Shown here one piece after another: positions 45,964 to 57,307 of a stretch of DNA of 64,000 nucleotides. The position numbers were made by a program, and so were the translations under genes. Below the pieces are notes generated by a model. It was not told the DNA's origin, ran no database searches, and saw only the letters and a program-made list of their open reading frames with translations. The stretch lies in the NCBI GenBank assembly GCA_963978895.1, contig OZ022244.1, positions 31,699,194 to 31,763,193 of the forward strand. Direction: 5' to 3'. The DNA comes from Erpobdella octoculata. Taxonomy: Eukaryota; Annelida; Clitellata; Hirudinida; Erpobdellidae. Numbering within the stretch: the stretch's first letter is position 1; every line of letters begins with the position of its first letter.

Positions 45964-46003
45964 ATTATGAAAAGCAACAGACAGGCCAGCAAAAACTTCT
46001 TTA

Positions 46004-46762
46004 TTAAAAACTTTTCTTGAATTTTTGCAATTGATTACCCCGGATGCAGTACCGAAAGGGCGAATCCTTAGCTAAATTTGCATTTAATTTGTTTCTTTCA
46101 AGTCTAAGCTGATAATCCAGTTGTCTTTCCGCTTCTGTTAAATCCGGACTGATATAGACGGATTTATGGTCACTGTTTCTCAGAATTTTGGCAGCCATGA
46201 GAATCGGATTCCTAAGACTAACATCAGATAATTCTACCAAAATTGGACCTGGTTTGCTTGTGTCTTTAGATCTTAGTCGTTTCAAATGTACAGGTTTTAC
46301 CTCAGACTTACCGATTACATTCAAGATTTGTTTAACGGATTCTTCATCCTCAGTTTTTTTAGTAGCCTGGGCTGAGTTCGGTGACTCAGGGATACCGTAA
46401 ACAATTATATTCTTTTTTCTTCTTTCACGATCCTTCAGTTCATTTATTGAAGCATTAACAACAACCAACTGAGCAGCTGGCTGTTTTGTTTTTTGAGTAC
46501 CGGCTTTCACCACTTGAACCCAGTCATTCACAATCGATGGGGATTTTTTCTCGGTCTGTGCGACCGCCAAATCTGTTTTCAACTTGCAGATTTCATCAAG
46601 ATTGATTTTGTCTTTACTTTCAAGTAGCGTTAATCGCTCCGAAAGTGATGAGACAAACGCCGAGATTTTGCCGCACCATTCATGCAGCATTTTCGAAGCT
46701 ACTGAATGATTGCCTTGTCCAAAACACGGCCAATGTTTCTCAAGTAGAAAATCAGTATTCAT
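46004..46762 (-). CDS. LINE ORF1: RNA-binding chaperone-like protein
   Basis: 252 aa from the first ATG (MNTDFLLEKHWPCFG). A short helical region (SERLTLLESKDKINLDEICK) is followed by an RRM-like part opening RRKKNIIVYGIPES and a C-terminal part with VYISPDLTEAERQLDYQLR. This is the layout of L1-type ORF1 proteins (coiled coil, RRM, CTD). It ends AAGAAAAGTTTTTAA; ORF2 reads through the same bases in the +1 frame. Confidence 0.85.
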   Translation of the reverse strand: MNTDFLLEKHWPCFGQGNHSVASKMLHEWCGKISAFVSSLSERLTLLESKDKINLDEICKLKTDLAVAQTEKKSPSIVNDWVQVVKAGTQKTKQPAAQLVVVNASINELKDRERRKKNIIVYGIPESPNSAQATKKTEDEESVKQILNVIGKSEVKPVHLKRLRSKDTSKPGPILVELSDVSLRNPILMAAKILRNSDHKSVYISPDLTEAERQLDYQLRLERNKLNANLAKDSPFRYCIRGNQLQKFKKSF

Positions 46763-46970
46763 TTTGTTTATAGCAATTAATTGAAATCCAATCAAATTAA
46801 TTGTAAGCAATAATATAATTATTTCGTAATAATATTAAGCAAAACAATCGCTTAGGCAATAAATAATCTTTTAATTAATGTCTTGCGTAATATGATTAGT
46901 AAAGATTAGTGCTATTAGGCAATTAGCACGTGTTTTCTAACAAAAATCATACAACCTAGCAAAAAAAAAA

Positions 46971-46996
46971 AAAAAATATGAATATGAATATGAATA

Positions 46997-47044
<48 letters not shown>

Positions 47045-47261
47045 ATTTATGCATTGCTACACCATTCATCTGATCGTAATGAAATTTTCACACAACCTTG
47101 AGAGTCAAGGGGAATCAAATATAGAGAAAAAAACATTTGAAATCCGTCACAAAATGAGCGGAGCGGGGGTTTTTAGAGTTTTCTTATCGTCGTTATCGTG
47201 TTTCTATAGCTCCCGTTTTCGGAGCGGGTGAGCGAGAGGGAACTATATATATATATATAGT
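46971..47261. repeat. TA microsatellite and partial Helitron-like copy
   Basis: GAATAT and TA repeats followed by GCATTGCTACACCATTCATC and GAGCGGAGCGGG, the middle of the neighbouring Helitron-like family, without a recognisable 3' end. Confidence 0.55.
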
Positions 47262-48080
47262 ATGTATATATATATATAAATGAATGTTTGTATGTATGTC
47301 TGTCCTTTATGCATTGCTACACCATTCATCCGATCGTAATGAAATTTTCACACAACCTTGAGAGTCAAGGGGAATCAAATATAGTAAAAATAATGAAATC
47401 CGTCACAAAATGAGCGGAGCGGGTGAGTGAGCGGGGGTTTTTAGAGTTTTCTTATCGTTTTTCTCTAGCTCCCGTTTTCTCTCCCGCTCCCTTTCCCGTT
47501 ACCGCTTGCTCTCCCACTCCCGGTCACTTTCCCGATTCCGGTCGCTTTCCCGCCCCATCTATCTCTTAATAATTTGTAATAACGCGCAATCGGTCACATT
47601 GTGCAAGACTGGGAAGCAAGTCATACACTTTTTAATATTAAGAAGTCCATTAGCAAGTAATGCCTGTTACGCAATTGTAAACAGTGCTTCGAAAACGTAT
47701 GCAATGATCATGTATAGGCACTTTTGGCTCAGAAGGTTTTTTAGCCCCCTGAGCCGGAGGATCGGAGAAGGAGTCCAAACCTTCTTAACTTTTTCCCCTT
47801 CTTAACTTTCCAGGCCAAAAGTTACTATGTACGACCATCGAAGGTAATTGCGTAATAAAATTCAAATTTTGTTTACGTAACAACGTTTGAAGGCTTCAAG
47901 CAACTTTTAGCAAATCTATTTTACGTTTTATGGGCTAAAATAAGTTATGAAAGAGTGGAAAAGAAAAAATGAGCTCGAGCGGGAACGGAAACGGGAGAGC
48001 AAGCGGGGAAGGAATCGGGAGCGAGAGAAAAATGATAAAAACCTCTGAAAACCCCGAGCAACGCCGGGTAACCCCGCTAG
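47262..48080 (+). mobile_element. Helitron-like element (family 1), upstream member of a head-to-tail pair
   Basis: Starts in a TA run followed by AAATGAATGTTTGTATG. Ends GCAACGCCGGGTAACCCCGC then CTAG at 48080; the last bases form a short GC hairpin. Joined directly to the TC start of the next element. No coding frame. Confidence 0.65.
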
Positions 48081-49380
48081 TCTATATATATAAAAGAACA
48101 TGTCCTGACTGACTGATAATCAACGCCGAGCTCAAACACCTCATCCTAGGAACGTGAAATTTGGAACTTATTACTTTTATAGCGTAAACATCAACTAAGA
48201 AAGGATTTTTAAAAATTTTGCTCTTGAGGGGGAAGAAACTGGAAAACAAACTTTTTTCTAAAACAATGTTATATCTCGAAAACCAAAAATGAGGAGATTT
48301 TGAAATTTGGTATATGGATTCTTCTTGAAAAATAAAAAAATACGTGTTTCAACATTTTTTGAAAATTCTGTTTCCCGGACCTCAAATGTGGGTTGGAAAA
48401 TTGGGTTATTTGGTTTTTAAAGTAGCTGCTACTCAAAAACTGTGAAAGCTACAGGAGTAAAAATTAGTATTTAGTTTCTACTCCAAAAATAATGAAATAC
48501 GTGTTTTAGCATTTTTTGAAAATTTGGTTTCCAGGACTTCAAATGTGAGGTGGAAAATAGGGTTATTTGTTATTTAAAGTAACTGCTACTCAAAAACTGT
48601 AAATACCACAGATGTAAAAATTAGTATTTAGTTTCTATTCTAAAAATAAAGATATACGTGTTTTACCATTTTTTTTTTTAAATTTGGTTTCCAGGACCTC
48701 AAACGTGGGGTGGAAAATAAGGTTATTTGGTTTTTAATGTAACTGCTACTCGGAAACTGTAGATGCTACAGGAGTAAAAATTAGTATTTGGTTTCTACTC
48801 CAGAAATAATGATATACGTGTTTCACCATTTTTTTTAAAATTTGGTTTCCAGGACCTCAAATGTGAAGTGGAAAAAGGGTTATTTGATTTTAAAATAACT
48901 GCTACTCAAAAACTGTAAGTGCTACAGATGTGAAAATTAGTATTTTGAGGTTTTGTGCCGGTTAAAAGTAGATGAGTTCAGTTTATCACCGGACAGACGG
49001 GCCAAGCCGTTATTTTAGGGTCTTCATACGGCCCTGCCCAAACCTTAAATCAAGGTGGGACGGGCCGAGATTTTTAACCAAATATATAGACATTTTAGTG
49101 ATTTTAGGGTGTTCAGACGGGCCGGGATAAACCTGAAGTCAAGGTGGGACGGCCAAAGTTTTTCATCAAGTATATAGAACTTCTAGGCATGTAAAAATGG
49201 GCCAGGCCCATATTAGACGGGCTGTGCCGGGCCAGGAATTTCGGTTTTTGAAACGGGCTGGGCCAAGTTGTCGACAGGCCGAGCCGAGACCTAAAAATTG
49301 ATCCGTGCAGTACTTTACTATGTATGCACGATTCAAATTCTCTAATTTCATGCAAGCGAAGCCGCTACGGGCACTGCTAG
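48081..49380 (+). mobile_element. Helitron-like element (family 2), 1300 bases
   Basis: Begins TCTATATATATAAAAGAACA followed by TGTCCTGACTGACTGATAAT. Ends GAAGCCGCTACGGGC then ACTGCTAG followed by T. The interior carries about four 158-base tandem repeats and GC-rich GGGCCGGG-type repeats (49000-49300). No Rep/helicase frame. Confidence 0.65.
48341..48950 (+). repeat. Tandem repeat, about 158-base unit, about 4 copies
   Basis: TACGTGTTT starts at 48341, 48498, 48655 and 48815 (periods 157, 157, 160). Units include TTTGGTTTCCAGGACCTCAA and AACTGCTACTCAAAAACTGT. Internal to the family-2 Helitron-like element. Confidence 0.93.
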
Positions 49381-49600
49381 TTATATTATATGATAAAAAA
49401 TAATTTAATTATTTAACAATCTTATATATTTATATATATATATATATTTTACAATTTTCCATTTAATCATAGCCCCCTGTAAGATTATTACATAGAACAT
49501 AGAAAATAAGTACATTTCTTCAAATTCATTTATTATTCATCCAATAAACAACGAAACCGTTCCAAAGGGACTTTATACAAATTATCAATATTACTATTGA

Positions 49601-50361
49601 TTATTTCAAGCATCTGACCTCTTCTATTGTTTGTGGTGCAGGGAGTGTGTCATTCGTAGGCTCAACTTCGATCAGTTCTTCTTCGATCGTTTGTGGCTGG
49701 TTAGGCACAGCAGGGGGTGTGTCAATGGTAGGCTCAACTTTGATAGGCTCTTCATCGAGTGCCTCCTGTTCCAGTTCATCCAGCACTACCATGAGTTCGT
49801 CCTGTGGAGTAACAAAATGTCGTTCAGTCATACGATTATATGACCGAAGCATGCAGAAAACGACACCTTGGTGCTTATACGTTCCACTTTGCAAATTGTG
49901 GAATGAAAAGCACACAAGCAACCATTTGTCTGTTTTCCAGTTTATATTATTTTTCACTAGATTATTAAATGAAATTACTGTCTAGATAATATAACAATAA
50001 TAATAATAATGATGAAGCATGGTTACAAGTTGTGCTTCAATTGATCCACATTGCCGAATGTCATCAGATGAACTATCGATGCTGACAAGATCAGCTCGGT
50101 CTCCAGTGAGGCTGACCGAGTATTCCAACAAGAGAAGCTTACTCAGCAGCTCACCTAGGCTACCATTTTTGGATCATATCATTAGTAACAGAACCATCAA
50201 CTTTACATTATGTCATTTCTATCATCATTTGATAACGTATATAGCGCTGCTAATATATATATATTATTTCGATTTTCGACAAGTAGGTTTAATAAATGTA
50301 ACTTATGACACTATAAATTTTCCAAAAATTAACTATTAAATTTAAATTAATCGTTAACAGT

Positions 50362-50437
<76 letters not shown>

Positions 50438-52384
50438 TTCAAGGGTACCATATGTAAGTTATATCATTAAGAAACATGTCTTTGGTCAAAAGCTGAGACT
50501 TTTAAGTTTACGAGCTAATATTTAAGTGATTCCACAAGAACGTCCAAGCTAAAAAAACCTCATCAATGTTCTGTCCTAAGCCAATGTGTTTGGAAATGGC
50601 ATTCGATATCTCGTTGGCGATTTCTTGCTGTTCGGCGATGTCCTCCATCAGGTTGTGAACGTCATCAACATCCCTTCAAATTATTATATTAATTTTAAAA
50701 TGTTATATATAAACTAGAGATTGCGTGGACATTTTTAAAGCTCAGGGTTCGGGTTTTAATTTTGTAAACACTGGGTTCGGGTTTCTCTTTTTCAAAAATA
50801 TGGGTACGGGTTTTAATTTTCAGAAATTTCGGGTTTCCCGTTTTCAAAGTTCGGGTAGCCAAAAAACACCCGGTAGTTCCGAACTTCGGGTTCGGGTCGG
50901 GTACCCGTGACATCCCTAATAACTACTTACATAATATCACAACCTCACACAAATCATACGATCATTCGAAATTTAGACCAAAACTACGTACATGTAGCTG
51001 TGCATAGACTTCAATGCCTTTGTCGCATCCCCCATGACCTTGAGAATCTCAGGGGCTTCTCGCTGGAATTTGATGTTCGAAAGAATGCCGTCGATCTGCT
51101 GTAGCTGCTTTTCGTGGCGCTTCTTCCTTTGGAGAGCTTGTGTGGCAGCTGTGTAACATATTGTAGAAAAATTTTTAAGTATTTTCTAAATTAGTTGCTC
51201 GTTAGATCTTTTTATTGTGTCCTATTACTATACTTCTTATTAGCATGGTAATACATTAGCTTTGTACCAAAATCAACCCCTGACGGCATACTAAGAGATT
51301 ATCTAAAACTGTATTAAATGGCCAGAACTGGAATGTAGTTTGTTTACAATTACCAACTGTTATCATAGATAACTAATTTGTCTAAAATAATAGAGAAGAT
51401 AATCGATACATACCTCTTTTAATTTTAGTTCCAAGGGCTTCTCGCATGCGTTTGATGTTGGAAAGAGTGCCGTTGATCTGCTGGAGCTGCGTTTCGTGGC
51501 GCTTCTTCACTTGGAGTGCTGGTATGGCAGCTGTGTAACATATTGTGGAAAAAGTTTTAGGTAAATTTTTAATCAGTTGCTCGTTAGATCTAACGATCTA
51601 TTATTATCAATCGTCGGTGCCTGTAGTATAACAGACAAAGAACAGATAAATAAAATCCAACAATAGTTATTAAAAATTAAGTACAAATAAACTTTCTAAA
51701 CATAAAACTAATATTATAAAAATAGCTTGGTTTCAAAATCAACCCATGACGCTATACTAAGAGATTACGTAAAACTATGAACAGAACTGTCACATAGTTT
51801 GTTTACAATTACTAACTGTTATTATAGATAACTAAAAAAACGTGTTGGTCTAGTGGTTTAGACACCAGCTTTGAGAGTCTGAGGACCCGGGTTCGATTTC
51901 CGGTCCAGGCACGTTATTTCCTTAAGCAAGAAACTAACTCACATGTGCACACGTCAACACAGCGTTTTGTACAAACTAGAGTACAAACATCGGTTGGGGG
52001 TTAAAGTCCTTTGTGTGCTTGGGGAACTAGCGAGTAGTATGTTGGGCTGCCAGTGGCGCCGTGTTTACACAGCATATGTCGTTAGTCTTATCCGCAAGTT
52101 GCCAACATTGCTAAGTGGTCGCTGGTCTGTTCAGTAAGTGGCACTCAAATATGAATCTACTTTAACTTTTTCATCTAAAATAATAGAGAAAATAACCGAT
52201 ACATACCTCTTTTATTTTTAGTTCCGTGTTTTCTGGCAGTAGCTATTTCCTGTTCAATTTTTGTTTCTAAAACATCATACTTCTTTCGTAACATAACATC
52301 TGTTTCTCTCAGGTGCTGAATGGCTTCTTGTGGTGTTGGGGCTTCGTTGTCCTTTTTGACAGACATTTGTGCTAGAATATTCAT
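49601..52384 (-). CDS. chmp4-like: CHMP4/Snf7-like ESCRT-III protein, copy D, with a chimeric extra exon
   Basis: Exons 52384-52207, 51530-51414 (chimeric), 51148-50992, 50673-50559, 49801-49601; about 255 aa if all are used, 216 without the extra exon. Starts MNILAQMSVKKDNEAPTPQE and is closest to gene B throughout, including the seven-codon gap in the standard exon 2. The extra exon begins like exon 2 (AAIPALQVKKRHETQLQQIN) and ends like exon 1 (LGTKIKR then GTATGT donor). It is 117 bases and phase-symmetric, so inclusion or skipping both keep frame. Exon 4: DELMVVLDELEQEALDEEP, two diverged VEPTIDT-type units, end RCLK. Confidence 0.87.
50735..50925. repeat. CGGGTTCGGGT-rich hAT-like end in intron 2 of gene D
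   Basis: Counterpart of 34370-34570 in gene B, ending ACCCGTGACATCCCTAATAA. Confidence 0.7.
51838..52150 (+). mobile_element. tRNA-derived SINE (family 3) in intron 1 of gene D
   Basis: Head GTGTTGGTCTAGTGGTTTAG with B box GGTTCGATTTC, then the body AAAGTCCTTTGTGTGCTTGG and the end GGTCTGTTCAGTAAGTGGCA. It has the same order as the inverse copy at 26345-26680. It lies in a position not filled in gene B. Confidence 0.82.
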
Positions 52385-52726
52385 TTTAAATTTAAAAATT
52401 AAATATAAAATAATCTCCTAGTATAGCGTCCTGGACCGATTTCAATGAGAAATGACCGGTTTTTTAAGGTAAATGATATTTAAAACATAAAAATGAAAAT
52501 TCTGGGTCAATTGCTTTGATATTTTGACATAACAAGAAGGTTTTTAATATTATCATTACTTCATGTTTTATTTCAATCTGTGTTTTATATCACATTTTTC
52601 AAAGCCACAAATAACACTTAAAAACTTGGAACAACTCAAGAAGACTAGCGATTTCTTGAAAAGCAGCTGTTGAACAGTGTCTGATAAATCTATTGTAAGC
52701 AATTGTAATCTTACGACGTTAAATGA

Positions 52727-55407
52727 CTAATCATAATTAATAATCCTTCTTCTAAGGTCAATCATTCGGAAACAGATATTACTTGTCTCAATCATTTCTA
52801 TTGGTTCTTCTTCGAGTGTCTCCTGGCAAAGCTTTTCCAGGTCGTCCATGAGTTTGTCCTGTGGAGTAACAAAAATAATCAGAGAGTGAGCCGTGTCTGT
52901 AGTGAGAGAAAGCTGAGACTTTTAAGTTTAAGAGCTAAAAGATCTAAACCTCATCTATGTCCGGCTCAATGGGTTTGACAAGGGCTGTCCGTATTTGGTT
53001 GGTTAAATTCACATCATGGATCATGCTATTCCTGATATCTTGAACATCGTAAAAGCATCTACAAATTAAAAATAATTTTTAAATGTTATATATAAACTAG
53101 AGATTGTGTTGACATTTTTAAAGCTCAGGGTTCTGGTTTTAATTTTTTAAACACCGGGTTCAGGTTTCTCATTTTCCAAAATTGGGGTTTTAATTTTCAG
53201 AAAGTTTGGATTTCACGTTTTCAAACGTTCGGGTAGCCAAAAAAGACTGGGTAGTACCAAACTTTCGGTTCGGGTACCCGTGACATCCCTAATATCTACT
53301 TATATAATCTTATAACCTCACTTAATCATTCAATCCCGAATGCTCAAACAAATTAATGATTTCAACCATCATTTAGCATTATTAGACACGAGCTCACAAA
53401 CATAAACAAGCAACTAGCAACTCGGTTTTACTCAGCTAAAATATTTAACCAATATTTAATTTGTCTGGCTGATTTATTTAAAATATAAATTTTATTTTTT
53501 TCTCTCTGACAACAATTTATCTGAGAGAAAATGTTAAACTCTACATGGTTTTTTGTTGGTAAGCTAATTGAAATGTTGAGTGTGCGTTTATGTGTTGGAT
53601 TTCATACTTCTATCAGTATGTTGTGTGTGTGATCATTTGCAGACACATACCACATAATTCTATATACATAGTAATGCACACAAATATCAATTATTTATAT
53701 AAATCATTTATAATTGTACGGTTATAAGTATACAGAGCATAGGCGCAACAAAATAGTAAAAATTGAAAAGTAAAAAAAATACATTCTCAAAAAATCAACT
53801 CAACTGAAAGCAACCAATCAAGAAACTACTGAAATGTTACCAGAGAAAAGGATGCGTCTTTTCAAAACGTGAAATAAGGATGAAAAAGCTCAACATTCGT
53901 TTTAAAACATTTTTCTTATCCACATTTTCATATTTAAAGGAGAACTACCCATTTAATAATTTTTCCATGGATGCATTATATGCATTCATATAAAAAACTC
54001 TACACAAATTTAGACCAAAACTACTTACATCAGATTGTGCATAGACTGTGATACCTTTGAGACTTCACTGAGGACCTTTAAGACTTCCACGTTGGTTAAG
54101 GTGCTTTCAAACATTTCCCTTTGTTTCTTGATTTTCAGAACCGTACTGTTAACCAACTCGAGCTGCTTTCCGTAGCCTTTCATTATTTGAAGTGTTTCTT
54201 GGGCAGCTGTGTGACATATAGTGAAAAGTTTTAAGTAATTTCTAAATAAGCTGCTCGTTAGATGTTAGATCTAACGATCTATTATTATCATCAATCGTCG
54301 GTGCTAGTAGTACAACAGACAAAGAACAAATAAATAAAAAAACCTGCAGCAGTTTAATAAGCGCTGGCAATGCCTATTTGCTTTTGTTTATCAAAATGTT
54401 CTTTTTATTGTGTCATATTATTATACTTCTACTGAATTTATCAGAACGGAAATACACTAGCTTTGTATCAAAATCAACCCATGACGTTATAGTAAGAGAT
54501 TACCTAAAACAATTAAATGGCCAGAACTGGCACGTAGTTTGTTTAAAAATACTAACTTTTATTATAGATAGCTAAAAAACGTGTTGTTCTAGTGGTTTAG
54601 ACACCGGCTTTGAGAGTAGAATAGACATAAGAGTCATCACCATATATTTGACTATTGAAAGATTGAGAAGATAATATAATGAAGTTCAGAAGTAAGTAGA
54701 ATAAACAGTATAAAGAGCCAAGAATAGAGCCCTGAGGAACACCATAATTTAAAGATACAGAAGTAGATTTAGAAGATTTAATTGATACATAAGGAGATCT
54801 ACCAGATAGATATGATAAATCATATCTATAAAACCCATAAGAGTGATTAACCAGTTATATTAAAAGATTTATCAAGTACATCCAATAACAGTGAGTGATC
54901 AATTGTATCAAATGCAGATGAAAAATAAAGACAAATAAGTAAGTGGCACTCAAACTAAAATAATAGAGAAGATAATCGGTTATTTTGCACATGAAAGCCC
55001 GGGCGGAATCTTCCAATAAAATACTCCTATTTTGTTACAACTTTTCATCGTGTTTATTATAAACACGATGAAAAGTTTATAGCTAACTAGCGCGGGTATC
55101 CGGGGTTTTTTAGAAGTTTTTCTAATGCTTGTCCTCTTGCTCACGTTTTCTTCCTCGCCTGCTTTCCTGCTCCCTTTCCCGTTCCTGCTTGCTCTCTTGT
55201 TCGCTTTCCCTTTCCTCCTCCCAGTCGCTTTCCCGCTCGCTCTTTCGTTCTTGATTGCTTGGTTGCCCGAGGCTTTAGACTCTAAAGTTTAGAGGTTTTT
55301 CTAATGCTTGTCTCTCGATCCCGTTTCCTTCCCCGCTCCCGGTCGCTTTCCCGTTCCTGCTTGCTCTCCCGTTCCCGGTCGATTTCTCGTTCCCGATTGC
55401 TTTATAT

Positions 55408-55484
<77 letters not shown>

Positions 55485-55920
55485 GTTCCCGCTCCTTTCA
55501 TTTTGTGACCAATTTCATTTTTTTCACTATATTTTTTTCCCTTTGACTCTCAAGGTTGTGTGAAAATTTCATTACGATCAGATGAATGGTCTAGCAATGC
55601 ATAAAGGGCAAACTCACACACACACTCACACACATACATACAAACATTCATTTTTATATATAATATATATATATATAGTTATAGATATAGATTGATTATA
55701 TAGCCGAGAATGTATTAAACTTTCACACATCGGGCCGTTTGTGTGTAAGATTACCAGATAACCGATACATACCTCTTTTATTTTTAGTTCTGTATTTTCT
55801 GGCAGTAGCTTTTTCCTCTTGAATTTGTGTCCTTAAAACGTCTGCCTTTCTCCGAAACGTAACTTCGACTTCTCGAAGACGCGTAATAGCTTCTTGTGAA
55901 TCTTGTGCTGGAATATTCAT
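52727..55920 (-). CDS. chmp4-like: CHMP4/Snf7-like ESCRT-III protein, copy E
   Basis: Exons 55920-55773, 54206-54029, 53058-52950, 52858-52727 (188 aa). Starts MNIPAQDSQEAITRLREVEV (gene C type); exon 2 IMKGYGKQLELVNSTVLKIK and VLKVLSEVSKVSQSMHNLM; exon 3 CFYDVQDIRNSMIHDVNLTN is two codons shorter; exon 4 DKLMDDLEKLCQETLEEEP followed by a unique tail ending RRRIINYD. Phases match the other copies. It is the most diverged member and the shortest. All exons are open, so it is not an obvious pseudogene. Confidence 0.82.
53105..53295. repeat. Degenerate CGGGTTC-rich hAT-like end in intron 2 of gene E
   Basis: Same arrangement as in genes B and D but more mutated; ends ACCCGTGACATCCCTAATAT. Confidence 0.6.
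54690..54950 (-). pseudogene. Non-LTR reverse transcriptase fragment in intron 1 of gene E
   Basis: Nearly the same as 38875-39130 but with an extra short insertion near 54820 (TAAATCATATCTATAAA) that breaks the frame. Confidence 0.8.
55087..55691 (-). mobile_element. Helitron-like element in intron 1 of gene E
   Basis: Counterpart of 39286-39788: CTAGCGCGGGTATCCGGGG at the left (3') end next to A, and a TA-rich start near 55691. It is expanded by TA microsatellites at 55403-55485. Confidence 0.6.
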
Positions 55921-56173
55921 TTTAATAAAAAAGTATTTAAAAAAATAAAAACACGGACTGTCGTAACCATAGATATCTATGGTCGTAACAAATAAGTTAT
56001 AACTACAAAGACAAAGATACTTAAAATCAGAACTTGTTGATTAAAACCATAGATATTCTATGATTAAACCATAGACTATAATATTAAATTATATTATGTC
56101 AATATAAGTCTATGGATTAAACTAAAAGTGCATTTTTTTATATTAGGCTATTTTGTATTGTTTCTCTTTTATT

Positions 56174-57307
56174 AGTGTTTAGATTGTGATATAAATTTTT
56201 TATTAAAATTTATTTTATAACTTCAAAAAATACACCAGAGACAAATGTAAGAGTCCCAACAGGAAAACAACACGCTACCTTCTGAGAAATTTAAACTACA
56301 TACGCAATTTTAAGACTACTAAAAATTTGCCTCAACCCTATACTCTATGACATGACTTTCAGTTATCCTGTTTCTTATCCTGTAAACTCAAATTCCAGTC
56401 ACTTCATATTTAACTGTATAAGAATGTAGATTATATAGAAGAGATGCAGGGTTGTTAACGCTACTGAAATTTATAAGTAGCGTCGCTACCGCTACTTTGC
56501 TGGGGCAGTATGCATGAAGAGCGAGTAAACTACTCGCAGAGTAAGCACTACTTTCCGAGTAACTATTCTCGGAGTAGCGTGCGACAGGGGCGAAACTAGG
56601 GAGAGCAGGGGGTGCTGCAATATTTCCAAATTCGATGAGTTTTTTTTGGGTGGGGGTGCTACATTTATTTATAAACTTGTCTTGCAAAAAAATTTCTTTG
56701 ATTATCTTCAGTTTGCAGTTTTTTTGGTATCTTTAAGAATTTGTTAATGATAGAAAAGAAGAGAGACAGAAAAGTCAGGTTAAATAAAAGTGTGTAAAAA
56801 AATTGTTCAACTCCGCTTCGCTAATTGCGAGCCAATCCCAATCCTGAAAAAAGGAAGAGGAAAAGTTAAAGGATCAAATTATGATCCACGACAGAAAGTA
56901 CTTAGGTGCTTCCTACATACAGTAATTTCAGTCTTAAAATACCTGGTGTAAGAGGATAAAAACTATTAAAAAAAAAACATATTGTTAGCCTTGAATGTGA
57001 AGGCTTCACGCAATGGCTTCACGGTTCGACTCCCACTTGCTGCATGTGGCATATGTTATCGAAAAATTAGCGGGTAAAATATTCACGTCGAGTGATTGAT
57101 TAATTAATTAAAATAAAGTTATTCGTTTATTAATTTGAAATTAAACTTATCAATTTTATCGATTTTTCAGAAAAAACAAGAGATAAAATGCCGCACATAA
57201 AAATAAATTTTTCACGAGAACGGCTTTTTTTGTTTATTACAAATTCATGTAATTAACACAGACAGACATTGACACACGGATACACGCGAACAGCAGTTCG
57301 TTAAAAA
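56174..57307. repeat. Duplicated block, copy 2 (partner 29474-30838)
   Basis: Collinear with copy 1 over about 1.1 kb, including the hAT end fragment at 56446 and the family-1 SINE. It lacks the 254-base MITE and shows the uninterrupted target GTAATTAA. Confidence 0.9.

Larger units (their letters stand above)
42955..46970 (-). mobile_element. CR1/L2-like non-LTR retrotransposon, nearly complete
   Basis: Two open frames on the minus strand, a short 5' leader (46762 to about 46970) and a 3' end running into TA repeats near 42950. Both frames are unbroken, so the copy may be young. The 5' end is approximate, placed where an A run and GAATAT repeats begin. Confidence 0.88.

Noticed and set aside
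48081..48200. Possible bacterial contamination suggested by the GACTGACTGA repeat
   Set aside because: The sequence is bounded by Helitron-type ends and flanked by host repeats; no bacterial gene is present.
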